A DNA stretch of 56,538 bases from Nitriliruptor sp040882075. GTDB lineage: Bacteria > Actinomycetota > Nitriliruptoria > Nitriliruptorales > Nitriliruptoraceae. The position numbers were made by a program, and so were the translations under genes. A model generated the notes under the pieces. The model made no database searches and was not told the DNA's origin. It saw only the letters and a list, made by a program, of their open reading frames with translations. Positions 25,828-33,976 of the stretch are shown here, piece by piece. Position 1 is the first letter of the stretch; the number at the start of each line of letters is the position of its first letter. The stretch lies in contig NZ_JBBEBZ010000211.1 in assembly GCF_040882075.1 (NCBI RefSeq), forward strand, positions 1-56,538, in the 5' to 3' direction.

Positions 25828-26535
25828 GTGTGCGGCCGCTACCTGTCCCTCAGCGACCCCGAGCAGCTCGCCGAGCGGTTCGAGGTCGACCAGGTGCGCA
25901 CCGAACCGCTCCCCCAGCGTTGGAACGTCGCCCCGACGTTGGACGTGTACGCCGTCATCGAGCGGGAGGACACCCGGCGGCTCGGCACGATGCGGTGGGG
26001 GTTCGTCCCCCACTGGACGAAGCAGCTCAAGGGCGCTCGGACCCCGATCAACGCCCGGTTGGAGTCGGTCGCGACCTCGAAGATGTTCGCCAGCGCCTTC
26101 GAGCAACGGCGCTGCCTGCTGCCGGCCGACGGCTTCTACGAGTGGCAGGTGCGCGAGGACGGGACGAAGCAGCCGTACCACCTCCACGATCCGGAGGGAG
26201 TGCCGCTCGCCTTCGCGGGCGTGTGGACGGTCTGGCGCGACCCGGCTGCGGCGCCCGACCCGGACACGGGCGAGGTGCCGCCGGTGTTCTCCGCCGCGAT
26301 CGTCACGACCGCCGCTCGCGGCGACCTGACACGCATCCACGAACGCGTGCCGCTGATCCTCCCCCGTCAGCTGTGGCAGGACTGGCTGACGGCGACACCT
26401 GACGACGCTCCCCACCTCGAGGCGGCGGTCCGCGCGCTCGGTCCACCCGACCTGGTCGCGGAACCGATCTCGACGCGGGTCAACAGCGTGCGCAACGACG
26501 GCCCCGAGCTCCTGGAGCCGGCGAACCCCGCCTGA
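25828..26535 (+). CDS. SRAP-domain protein (HMCES/YedK family)
   Basis: A 235-residue protein of the family that forms a covalent DNA-protein crosslink with abasic sites in single-stranded DNA to protect them. The catalytic Cys must be residue 2: the product starts (M)CGRYLSL, so the start must be GTG 25828. Other conserved parts are RWNVAPT (about 31-37), MRWGFVPHW, INARLES (the NAR motif), LLPADGFYEW with the active-site Glu, and IHERVPLIL with the active-site His. GGAG at 25824-25827 directly abuts the start, so the spacing is abnormal and initiation may be leaderless. Confidence 0.95.
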   Translation: MCGRYLSLSDPEQLAERFEVDQVRTEPLPQRWNVAPTLDVYAVIEREDTRRLGTMRWGFVPHWTKQLKGARTPINARLESVATSKMFASAFEQRRCLLPADGFYEWQVREDGTKQPYHLHDPEGVPLAFAGVWTVWRDPAAAPDPDTGEVPPVFSAAIVTTAARGDLTRIHERVPLILPRQLWQDWLTATPDDAPHLEAAVRALGPPDLVAEPISTRVNSVRNDGPELLEPANPA

Positions 26536-26538
26536 CGA

Positions 26539-27450
26539 TCAGGTGGCGTCGAGGACGACGCAGGTCAGCTCGTGCTTGTTCTGGGACAGGTGGGACAGCT
26601 GGGCGCCGGGCAGGGCGGCGAAGCGCTCGGCCACACCGTGATCGGTCGCTCCCTGGAACTTGACCGTGCAGACGAGGTTGCGCACCCGACCCGAGCCGAG
26701 CCACCGCGTGACCAGGTCCAGCAGCCGTTCGGGGTAGGCGATGATGTCGCTGCACCACCAGTCGACGGGGTCGACGTCGGCCGGGTCGAGGCTGAACGCC
26801 GAGCCCCGCTGGAACGTCACGTTCGCGAGCCGGTCGACCTGGTCGGCGAGCGGGGCCCGGTCGACGGCGGTGACGTGGGCACCGTTGCGGGCGAGCAGCC
26901 AGCTCCAACCGCCGGGAGCCGCACCGAGGTCGAGGCAGCGCTCCCCCGGTCCCGGTTGGCGCCGTAGCCGCGCGAACGTCTCCCACAGCTTGAGGTAGGC
27001 GCGGCTCGGCGGACCGACCCGATCCTCGACGAACCTCGCCACGCCGTTCGGGAAGGGGCTCGAGCAGCTGGTGGCGGCCAGCACGAGGTCCCGCTCGAGC
27101 AGGGTCCAGGAACCGAGCGGCGCGTCGGGTGCGACCTGTCCCAGCTCGAGAGGCCGAGCGCTGACGTGGGGCAGCTTGTCGGCGATCAGCTGCGCCCGCC
27201 CGCGGTGTTCGGGCAGGTACGCCACCCAGTTGCGCTGCCGGTCACGCAGCTGCTCGGCGGCGTCGCCGATCGAGCCCACCGTGATCATCTCCGCATCCCA
27301 CCAGGTGTTGGCTGCCCAGGCGGCGTGGACGGGCCGGCCCTCACTGACCCGGAGCCGGCCGTGGTGGAGACCGATGGGGACACCGGCTCGGCCGAGCTCC
27401 TCGTCGAGCTCCCGTTCGAAGCCCTCGGCGGCGAGGTAGGCGGTGGTCAT
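26539..27450 (-). CDS. RlmM-like FtsJ-domain rRNA 2'-O-methyltransferase
   Basis: A 303-residue SAM-dependent methyltransferase. The C-terminal half is an FtsJ/RrmJ domain: motif I CLDLGAAPGGWSWLL (about 178-192), acidic VTAVDRAPL, and the catalytic Lys in VCTVKFQG with NKHELTCVV closing the K-D-K-E set. The N-terminal half (EGFERELDEELGRAG; LPEHRGRAQLIADKLP) resembles RlmM, which methylates C2498 of 23S rRNA in gammaproteobacteria. The target here is inferred only from that likeness. ATG 27450 lies 7 bases after the hemY stop, placing it at the end of the heme operon. Confidence 0.8.
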   Translation of the reverse strand: MTTAYLAAEGFERELDEELGRAGVPIGLHHGRLRVSEGRPVHAAWAANTWWDAEMITVGSIGDAAEQLRDRQRNWVAYLPEHRGRAQLIADKLPHVSARPLELGQVAPDAPLGSWTLLERDLVLAATSCSSPFPNGVARFVEDRVGPPSRAYLKLWETFARLRRQPGPGERCLDLGAAPGGWSWLLARNGAHVTAVDRAPLADQVDRLANVTFQRGSAFSLDPADVDPVDWWCSDIIAYPERLLDLVTRWLGSGRVRNLVCTVKFQGATDHGVAERFAALPGAQLSHLSQNKHELTCVVLDAT

Positions 27451-27457
27451 CGCTGCG

Positions 27458-28864
27458 TCACCGACGCTGGCTGCGGGTGCCTCGTCTCGCGCGGGCGCCT
27501 GCACGCTCGCCGAGGAGGTGGGCCAGCCGTTCGGCGTCGCGGGCGCGAGCGGCGAGCCCCACCCCGTCGAGCGCGGCGCCCGCGAGGTGCAGGCCGGGCG
27601 CCTGGACGGTCAGCGCGTGGCGGATCCGGTCGACGCGGGCGAGGTGCCCCACGTCGTACTGCGGGAGGGCATCGGGCCACCGCTGAACCACTCGGGACAC
27701 CGCCGGCCGGGGCAGGCCCGTGGCCCACCGCACCTCCGCATCGACGCGGTCGGCCAACGTCGCGTCGTCGACGGCCAGCGCAGGGTCCGCACCGGAGCCA
27801 CCAGGGGTCACGCGCCCGACCGAGGCACGCAGCAGCCAGACGTCCCGCTCCGCGTGGTGGGGCCACTTCCCGGACGCGAACGTCACGGCCTTGACGAGCC
27901 GACCCTCGCTCGGCGGCACGAGCACCCCGCTGCCGTCGGGGAGCCGGGCGTCCGGATCGCGGGCGTAGGCGAGCGCCACCGTGGCGACCGAGGCGGTCCG
28001 GATCGGCGCGAGCTCGACCGCGACCTCCGGGACGGCCGCGGCCAGCAGCGCTGCGGCCCGACGGGCCGGGACGGCCAGGACCACGTCGTCGGCGACCACC
28101 GACCGTTCACCGACGTCGACGACCCACCCGTCCCCGTCCCGCCGCACACCGGCGACCGGGCTGGCGGTCCGGACGCGGTCGCCGAGCTGTTCGCCGAGCC
28201 GCTCGGTCAGCCGGGACAGACCACCACGGACGGTGCGGAACACCGGGCCAGCGGATGCCGCGGCGCGCCGGTGGGCGCGGAGTCCGGCCAGCAGCGAGCG
28301 ATGCTGCTGCGCCGCGGCCCACACGGGTGGCAGCGTGGCCGCCGCGGACAGCCGATCGGTCCGACCGGCGTACACGCCGCCGAGCAGCGGCTCGACGAGG
28401 GTCCCGACGACCTCGTGACCGAACCGTTCCCCGATCAGGTCGGCCACGCTCCGATCGCCGACGACCTGCCGGCGCGGGAGGATCGGTTCGAGACCGGCGC
28501 GGGCGAGCCCCGCCGGGGACAGCACCCCCGACCGAGCCAGCGCGCCGAGGTCGGCCGGGACGCCCAGCACGGTGGCCGCGGGCAGCGGACGCAGCTCGCC
28601 TCGGACCCACAGGTGCACCTGACCGGTGGCGGGCGCCACCAGCTCGTCCTCGCCGAACCCGAGCTCACGCGTCAGACGTTCAGCCTCCGGCTGACGCACG
28701 AGGAAGGCGTCGGCACCGACGTCGAAGGGGGCACCGGCCAGGTCGACCGTGCGGATCTGTCCGCCGACCCGATCGTCGGCCTCGAGCACCAGCACGTCGT
28801 CGACGTCCCGCAGCCGCCACGCGGTCGCGAGCCCGGTCAGCCCCGCTCCGACGACCACGATCAC
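27458..28864 (-). CDS. hemY: Coproporphyrinogen/protoporphyrinogen oxidase (HemY/CgoX type)
   Basis: A 468-residue FAD-dependent oxidase of the late heme pathway. It oxidises coproporphyrinogen III to coproporphyrin III in the Gram-positive route, or protoporphyrinogen IX in the classical route. The dinucleotide motif VVVGAGLTGLATAWRL is at 3-18, followed by LEADDRVGGQIRTV. DVGADAFLV and the C-terminal GLHLAGAALDGVGLAA complete the FAD site. GTG 28864 has GGAGG 7 bases ahead. It overlaps the unknown upstream gene by 4 bases (GTGA). The name hemG is sometimes used for this enzyme in databases. Confidence 0.93.
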   Translation of the reverse strand: MIVVVGAGLTGLATAWRLRDVDDVLVLEADDRVGGQIRTVDLAGAPFDVGADAFLVRQPEAERLTRELGFGEDELVAPATGQVHLWVRGELRPLPAATVLGVPADLGALARSGVLSPAGLARAGLEPILPRRQVVGDRSVADLIGERFGHEVVGTLVEPLLGGVYAGRTDRLSAAATLPPVWAAAQQHRSLLAGLRAHRRAAASAGPVFRTVRGGLSRLTERLGEQLGDRVRTASPVAGVRRDGDGWVVDVGERSVVADDVVLAVPARRAAALLAAAVPEVAVELAPIRTASVATVALAYARDPDARLPDGSGVLVPPSEGRLVKAVTFASGKWPHHAERDVWLLRASVGRVTPGGSGADPALAVDDATLADRVDAEVRWATGLPRPAVSRVVQRWPDALPQYDVGHLARVDRIRHALTVQAPGLHLAGAALDGVGLAARARDAERLAHLLGERAGARARRGTRSQRR

Positions 28865-29559
28865 GAGGGGACCTCCGCGGCGTCCGCCGACGAGAGCTCC
28901 TGTGCGACGACCGTCGCGACGACGGCCGCCAGAGCGTCGACCACGAACCCGGCCCGCAGGTCGACCGTGGTGAGCCGGCCGCCGTGCTGTGCGGCGACGT
29001 CCAGCAGCTGCGGGTCGGCCGGCGTGCCCGGGGCGACGGGCAGCTCCAGCACGTCGCGGCGACCGTGGACGGTCAGGACCGAGGTGAGCGCATCGACCGC
29101 CGTCGGCGTACGGGACGTCCCGCGCCACGCCAGCGACCGGGCGGTCGCGTCGGTGCGGGCTGCGACCTGTTCGGTCACCTCGCGCAGGAAGGTCAGCTCC
29201 TCTGGCGTCGCATCCGGCCCGGGGTCCGGTGCGGTGACCAACAGGTGCGCACCGCCGGCGACACCGTTCGCGGCGGCCTGCGCCAACGCGTCGAGCAGCA
29301 GCGGCAGCCCGTGCCACGCCACCACGCCGCGGTACTTCGCCACCTCCACCGAGGTGGCCGCGTGCAGGGCCGTGTGCTGCGGCCACGGGGTCGGCGCCAC
29401 ACCGACGACGAGGTCGGCGTCCACGCTGAGCCGCGCCACCTCAGCGGCGTGGGTCGCCGGGTCGGTGGCCACCGCGTGCCCGGTCCGCTCGGCGAGGGGG
29501 CCGGCCACCCGCTCCCCCGCGAGGACCGCCACCGCGACGTGAGGTGTCAGGTCAGCCAC
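28861..29559 (-). CDS. Unrecognised protein encoded inside the heme operon (232 aa)
   Basis: I do not recognise this 232-residue protein. GTG 29559 overlaps the end of hemE by 8 bases, and its stop overlaps the start of hemY by 4 bases, so the three are translationally coupled. Visible parts are an N-terminal strand-like block (PHVAVAVLAGERVAGPL), ADLVVGVAPTPWPQHTALHAATSVE with clustered His, and LLVTAPDPGPDATPEELTFL near the middle. The C-terminus is helical (AGFVVDALAAVVATVVAQEL). HemQ would be the expected neighbour of hemE/hemY and has similar length, but I see none of its motifs. A distant CbiX/ferrochelatase-type or creatininase-type fold is possible but unproven. Confidence 0.8.
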   Translation of the reverse strand: MADLTPHVAVAVLAGERVAGPLAERTGHAVATDPATHAAEVARLSVDADLVVGVAPTPWPQHTALHAATSVEVAKYRGVVAWHGLPLLLDALAQAAANGVAGGAHLLVTAPDPGPDATPEELTFLREVTEQVAARTDATARSLAWRGTSRTPTAVDALTSVLTVHGRRDVLELPVAPGTPADPQLLDVAAQHGGRLTTVDLRAGFVVDALAAVVATVVAQELSSADAAEVPS

Positions 29560-30616
29560 GAGCGGGCTCGGTGACGACCGCGCCCTCGGCGTGCACCAGC
29601 TCGACGACCCGCCGGAGCTGATCCGGATCGGTCGGTGGCAGGACGCCGTGGCCGAGGTTGAACACGTAGCGCGCCCGTCCGCCCGAGGCCCGCAGCACCT
29701 CGCGGGTCCGCTCGAGCAGCGCCTCGGTCGGACCGAGCGCGAGCGCGGGTTCGAGGTTGCCCTGCAGCGCCACATCCGTCGGCACCCGGTCCCAGGCCTG
29801 CTCCAGCGGGACCCGCCAGTCGACGCCGACCACGTCCGCCCCCGCCTCGGCCATGGCGCCGAGCAGCTCACCGGTCCCCACACCGAAGTGGATGCGAGGG
29901 ACGCCGAGGTCGGCGAGCCCCTCGAGCACACGCCGGCTGTGGGGCAGCACGAAACGGCGGTAGTCGTCCGGGTGCAGCGCGCCGGCCCACGAATCGAACA
30001 GCTGCACGGCCGCGGCGCCGTGCTCAACCTGCGCCCGGAGCGACGCCAGCGTGATGTCGGCGAGCTGGTCCAGCAGCCGCCGCCACGTCGGCTCGTCGGA
30101 GAACATCAGGGCCTTGGTGCGGGTGTAGCTCTTGCTCGGACCGCCCTCGACCAGGTAGCTGGCGAGGGTGAACGGGGCCCCACCGAAGCCGATCAGCGGC
30201 ACGTCCAGCTCGGCCACCAGCTGCGACACGGTCTCGAGCACGTACGGCACGTCGCTGTCGGGCTCGAGGTCCCGTAGCCGATCGACGTCACCGGGGGTCC
30301 GGAACGGCCGTTCGACGACGGGACCGACACCGGGCTGGATCGTGAGTCCGATACCGAGCGCCTGCACGGGGGTGACGATGTCGGAGAACAGGATGGCCGC
30401 GTCGACGCCGTAGCGCTGGACCGGCTGGAGGGTCACCTCGGTGGCCAGGTCCGGGGTGTGCACGACCTCCTCGAAGGTGTGCTGCTCGCGGATGGCGCGG
30501 TACTCGGCGAGCGCCCGACCGGCCTGCCGCATGAACCACACCGGCACGTGGTCGTGTGCCTCACCGCGGCAGGCGCGCACGAAGGCACTGTCGGCGTGCG
30601 GTGCGGAGGCGGACAC
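29552..30616 (-). CDS. hemE: Uroporphyrinogen decarboxylase HemE
   Basis: Removes the four acetate carboxyls of uroporphyrinogen III to give coproporphyrinogen III in heme synthesis. The protein is 354 residues, normal for HemE. The substrate-binding motif PVWFMRQAGRALAEYR is at about 24-39. AILFSDIVTPVQALG gives the catalytic Asp, and GFGGAPFTLASYLVEGG, QLFDSWAGALHPDDYRRF and NLGHGVLP (the conserved His) follow. GTG 30616 has GAGG 9 bases ahead. It is first in the leftward heme operon, divergent from the aldehyde dehydrogenase. Confidence 0.96.
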   Translation of the reverse strand: MSASAPHADSAFVRACRGEAHDHVPVWFMRQAGRALAEYRAIREQHTFEEVVHTPDLATEVTLQPVQRYGVDAAILFSDIVTPVQALGIGLTIQPGVGPVVERPFRTPGDVDRLRDLEPDSDVPYVLETVSQLVAELDVPLIGFGGAPFTLASYLVEGGPSKSYTRTKALMFSDEPTWRRLLDQLADITLASLRAQVEHGAAAVQLFDSWAGALHPDDYRRFVLPHSRRVLEGLADLGVPRIHFGVGTGELLGAMAEAGADVVGVDWRVPLEQAWDRVPTDVALQGNLEPALALGPTEALLERTREVLRASGGRARYVFNLGHGVLPPTDPDQLRRVVELVHAEGAVVTEPARG

Positions 30617-30759
30617 GCGGGGACCTCGGGAGCGGGAGGTGACGGCGGGTGGGTGGCAGGCACCGTACCGGCGCAGGGGTGCGCCTCCGGCCCGAGGTGT
30701 GGTCTGCTCGGGTCCCGTCGCCGAGCCGCCGGCGTCCCGCGACACGTGAGGAGCCCACC

Positions 30760-32145
30760 GTGACCATGGAAGCCGTCGATCCGTCCACAGGCGAGACCAT
30801 CGCCACCTACGACACCCACGACGAGGCCGCCGTGGACCTGCGCCTCGGCCGCGCGTGGGACGGCTACGTCCGGTGGCGAACGACGGGCTACGACGAGCGC
30901 GGCGACCTGCTGCGCGCCGCGGCCGACGAGCTCGGGAAGCGCCGGTCGGACCTCGCCGAGCTCATGGTCAAGGAGATGGGCAAGACCATCGCCGGCGCCG
31001 AAGCCGAGGTCGACAAGTGCGTCACGGTCTGCCACTACGAGGCGGACAACGGCGAGGCCAACCTCGCCCACCACGTGATCGAGACCGAAGCGCACCGGTC
31101 CTACGTCCGGTTCGACCCCCTCGGTCCGCTGCTGGCCGTCATGCCGTGGAACTTCCCGTTGTGGCAGGTGTTCCGGGCGCTCGCTCCAGCGACGATGGCG
31201 GGCAACACCGTCCTGCTCAAGCACGCCTCGAACGTGCCGGGGACCGCGTTGGCGATCGAGGACGTCATGCGGGCTGCGGGCGCCCCCGAGGGCGTCTTCA
31301 CGACCCTGATGATCGGGTCGGCGATGGTCGCCGACGTCATCGCCGACGACCGGGTCCGGGCGGTCACGATCACCGGATCGGTCCCCGCGGGGCGCAAGGT
31401 CGCGGCCGCAGCCGGCGAGCACCTCAAACCGTCGGTGCTCGAGCTCGGCGGATCCGACCCGTTCCTCGTGCTCGACGACGCCGACGTCGCGACCGCGGCG
31501 CGCGTGGCACGCGATTCGCGGCTGCTCAACAACGGTCAGTCCTGCATCTCCGCCAAGCGGTTCGTGGTGGTCGACGACGTCGCCGACGCCTTCGTCGAGG
31601 CCTTCGTGGCCGCGACCGAGGAGTCGGTCATCGGCGACCCGATGGATCGGGGCACCACCCTCGGCCCGCTCGCCCGCGAGGACCTGCGCGACGAACTCCA
31701 CGAGCAGGTCCGCGCGACGGTCGACGGCGGGGCCACCCTCCTGACGGGCGGCGAGGTGATCGACCGGCCCGGCTACTACTACGCCCCCACCGTCCTCGAC
31801 CACGTCGACCCGGAGATGACCGCCGCCAAGGAGGAGACCTTCGGCCCGGCGGCTGCGGTGCTCCGTGTCCGAGACGAGGACCACGCGATCGCCGTGGCCA
31901 ACGACACCGACTTCGGGCTCGGCGCCAGCATCTGGACCGAGGACCTCGAACGCGGCGAACGCGTCGCCGCCCGGATCGAGGCCGGCTGCGTGTTCGTCAA
32001 CGAGCTGGTCAAGTCCGACCCACGGGTCCCCTTCGGTGGTGTCAAGCACGCGGGCTACGGCCGCGAGCTCGGTCCCTACGGGATCAAGAGTTTCGTCAAC
32101 GCCAAGACGGTGTGGGTCGAGGGGCAGGCCGCCGACCGCGGCTGA
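30760..32145 (+). CDS. Succinate-semialdehyde dehydrogenase-like aldehyde dehydrogenase
   Basis: A 461-residue NAD(P)-dependent aldehyde dehydrogenase. Its start, MEAVDPSTGETIATYDTH, and its length (shorter than the usual 490) place it with the Sad/YneI succinate-semialdehyde dehydrogenase group. The landmarks are MPWNFPLWQVFRALAP (about 129-144), the NAD-site ITGSVPAGRKVA, the general base in LELGGSDPF, the nucleophile C262 in NNGQSCISAKRF, and FGPAAAVLRV. GTG 30760 (MTMEAVD) has GAGGAG at 30748-30753; ATG 30766 is the alternative. No GABA pathway gene is nearby. Confidence 0.9.
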   Translation: MTMEAVDPSTGETIATYDTHDEAAVDLRLGRAWDGYVRWRTTGYDERGDLLRAAADELGKRRSDLAELMVKEMGKTIAGAEAEVDKCVTVCHYEADNGEANLAHHVIETEAHRSYVRFDPLGPLLAVMPWNFPLWQVFRALAPATMAGNTVLLKHASNVPGTALAIEDVMRAAGAPEGVFTTLMIGSAMVADVIADDRVRAVTITGSVPAGRKVAAAAGEHLKPSVLELGGSDPFLVLDDADVATAARVARDSRLLNNGQSCISAKRFVVVDDVADAFVEAFVAATEESVIGDPMDRGTTLGPLAREDLRDELHEQVRATVDGGATLLTGGEVIDRPGYYYAPTVLDHVDPEMTAAKEETFGPAAAVLRVRDEDHAIAVANDTDFGLGASIWTEDLERGERVAARIEAGCVFVNELVKSDPRVPFGGVKHAGYGRELGPYGIKSFVNAKTVWVEGQAADRG

Positions 32146-32196
32146 CTCCCCCGGCCGACGTTCCCGCGAGCCGGACCTCTCCAACGCTAGTGTTCC

Positions 32197-32202
32197 TATA
32201 CT
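32197..32202 (+). promoter_or_regulatory. Possible -10 element upstream of AAA ATPase gene
   Basis: TATACT stands out in a small AT-richer patch (32190-32206) of an otherwise GC-rich gap, about 50 bases before the ATPase gene. No convincing -35 box is seen. Confidence 0.4.
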
Positions 32203-32253
32203 TCCTCGCCACGGCTCGCTAGGGTGCCCCGCGCCCGACACGACGAGGTAGGT

Positions 32254-33423
32254 GTGGCGAACCCCTTCGAGGACGACGCCGGTCCGAGCGGCGCGCTCGA
32301 CCCGGCCGCCAACCCCTTCCGCCCCGGGATGGGGCTGGTACCACCCGCGCTCGGCGGCCGCGACGAGCCGCTTCGGCGGGCCAAGGTGGTCGTCGACCGT
32401 CTGAGCCGCCGTGGACCGGCGCCGTTCGTGCTCTACCGCGGTGTGCGCGGCGTCGGCAAGACCGCCCTGCTCGCCTACGTGCGTCAGCAGGCCACCAAGC
32501 GCGGGATCCTGACCGCCCACGTCGAGGCCGACCGGGACGACACCGAGGTGGTCAACGTCCGGCGCTCGCTGCTGCACGAGGCCGCTCCTCTGCTGCTCGA
32601 CCTCGACCGTGACGTCGCCAGCCGCCTGGCCGCCATCGACGCCTCCGGCGGGGTGCCGAAGCTGCGGCCCGCGGTGAGCGCGGTCGCCGGGATGGAGGCG
32701 CTCATCGGGGATATCGCCACGCTCGCGGGGGCGACCGGGCGACCGGTGCTGCTGACCGTCGACGAGGTGCACGAGGCCGAGGACGTCCTGCTCCGGCCGC
32801 TGTTGCGGGCGGCCCACCGCGCCGCGCAGGAGGCCCACCCGCTCGGCGTGCTGCTGTCCGGGCTGCCCTCCGCGGCCGAGCACGTCTTCAAGGAGGGCCA
32901 GACCTACACCGAACGGCTCGAACGGGTCGACCTCGGGCTGCTCGATCGTGCCGCGACGGCCGTGGCGCTCTGCGGGCCGTTCGCCGACCACGCCGGCGCC
33001 GAGGTGGACGAACTGGTCCTGGACGCGGTGCTCGATTCCTCGGGCGGGTACCCGTGGTTCGTGCAGCTGTGGGGGGCGGCCCTCTGGGACGCGGCGGCGT
33101 CACCCGACCGCATCGAGCTCCCCGACGCCCGGCAGGCCGGCGTCGAGGTCCACGACCGGGTGACCGCGTTCTTCGCCGACCGCTGGTCGCGGGTGCCGTC
33201 GGGTCGCGCGACCTCGCTGGTCACCACGCTCGCCGAGGCGGGTGGCGACGTCGAGGTCGGCACGCTCCTCGACACCCTCGACCTGACCCACCAGGCGATC
33301 TCGCCGGCTCGACGCGAGCTGCTCGACCTCGGCCTGTGCTGGGCGCCTTCGCGCGGTCGGCTGGCCTTCACGGTGCCCGGGTTCGCGAGCTGGATCGCCC
33401 GGACCCGGCCCCAGGACGCGTGA
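32254..33423 (+). CDS. AAA-family ATPase (AAA_16-like), function unknown
   Basis: A 389-residue P-loop ATPase. An N-terminal region with repeated NPF motifs (VANPFEDD; AANPFRPG) precedes the Walker A loop GVRGVGKTALL (about 70-80). Walker B is VLLTVDEVHEAEDVLL (about 166-181), then GVLLSGLPSA as sensor I. The C-terminal part has winged-helix character (SLVTTLAEAGGDVEVGTLLDTL; AISPARRELLDLGLC). This plan matches the ATPase cores of STAND/Orc1-like or MNS families. GTG 32254 has GAGG at 32245-32248; GTG 32224 is the alternative (10 more residues). Partner unknown. Confidence 0.8.
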   Translation: MANPFEDDAGPSGALDPAANPFRPGMGLVPPALGGRDEPLRRAKVVVDRLSRRGPAPFVLYRGVRGVGKTALLAYVRQQATKRGILTAHVEADRDDTEVVNVRRSLLHEAAPLLLDLDRDVASRLAAIDASGGVPKLRPAVSAVAGMEALIGDIATLAGATGRPVLLTVDEVHEAEDVLLRPLLRAAHRAAQEAHPLGVLLSGLPSAAEHVFKEGQTYTERLERVDLGLLDRAATAVALCGPFADHAGAEVDELVLDAVLDSSGGYPWFVQLWGAALWDAAASPDRIELPDARQAGVEVHDRVTAFFADRWSRVPSGRATSLVTTLAEAGGDVEVGTLLDTLDLTHQAISPARRELLDLGLCWAPSRGRLAFTVPGFASWIARTRPQDA

Positions 33424-33430
33424 CCGCTGC

Positions 33431-33479
33431 GGTCGTGAAGCGACCACCCGGGGTTCGACCCCCGACTCGCTTCACGATC
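33431..33479. terminator. Nested hairpin, bidirectional terminator with T-arm-like core
   Basis: An outer stem of 11 perfect pairs (33433-33443 with 33467-33477), extended by a G-T and a G-C pair, encloses an inner stem CGGGG/CCCCG (33449-33453 with 33460-33464) with loop TTCGAC. It fills the space between the convergent ATPase gene and the amidase remnant. The core GGGGTTCGACCCCC looks like a tRNA T-arm, but no acceptor, D- or anticodon arm can be drawn. Confidence 0.65.
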
Positions 33480-33486
33480 AGGCGCG

Positions 33487-33960
33487 TCAGCCGAAGCCGG
33501 GTGGACGCCGGTCGTGCCAGGGCGCGGTCTGCTCGAGCTGGGCAGTCAGCCGTAACAGCCCGGCATCGTCCCAAGGCCGGCCGACGAGCTGGACACCGAC
33601 CGGGCCGACCTCGTCGTCGTGGTGCAGCGGCAGGCTGATCGCCGGCTGGCCGGTCAGGTTCGCGAACGGCGTCACCCCGACGAAGGCAGTCTGATCGGCG
33701 AAGACGTCAGCGCCGTCCCAGCCCTCGTAGTGCCCGTTCGGTCGCGATGGGCCCGTCAGCACGGGGGCGATGACCGCGGCGAAGCCATCGGTCGCCGCGA
33801 TGACCTGCCGGCACCACAGCTGCAGCTGGAACTGCGCGGCCGCGAGCTGCGCAGCGGTGGCGTCGATCGCCGAGGACCTGTAGGTAGCTGCCGAGCTGGT
33901 CGTCGTGCCGCTCGGGTCACGGCACGGGCGTGCTCGGCGCGGACCGTAACCGGCAGTGCA
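33487..33960 (-). pseudogene. Amidase (amidase signature family), C-terminal remnant
   Basis: On the minus strand the frame ending at 33487 reads like the last third of an amidase-signature enzyme. It has TAAQLAAAQFQLQLWCRQV, AVIAPVLTGPSRPNGHYEGWDG, VTPFANLTGQPAISLPLHHDD and VGVQLVGRPWDDAGLLRL, as in GatA/AtzF-type amidases. The Ser-cis-Ser-Lys catalytic core, which lies in the missing first two thirds, is absent. The neighbouring DinB-like gene ends at 33977, so there is no room for it. The 5' limit is approximate. A truncated, inactive gene is the simplest reading. Confidence 0.75.
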
Positions 33961-33976
33961 CAGGTCGCAGGGACGA

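Noticed and set aside
30433..32991. Long minus-strand open frame opposite the aldehyde dehydrogenase and ATPase genes
   Set aside because: Its opposite-strand partners carry complete active-site motifs; this frame has none.
33400..33480. Possible tRNA because of GGGGTTCGACCCCC
   Set aside because: No matching acceptor, D-arm or anticodon arm can be formed. The outer stem is a simple inverted repeat fitting a terminator between convergent genes.
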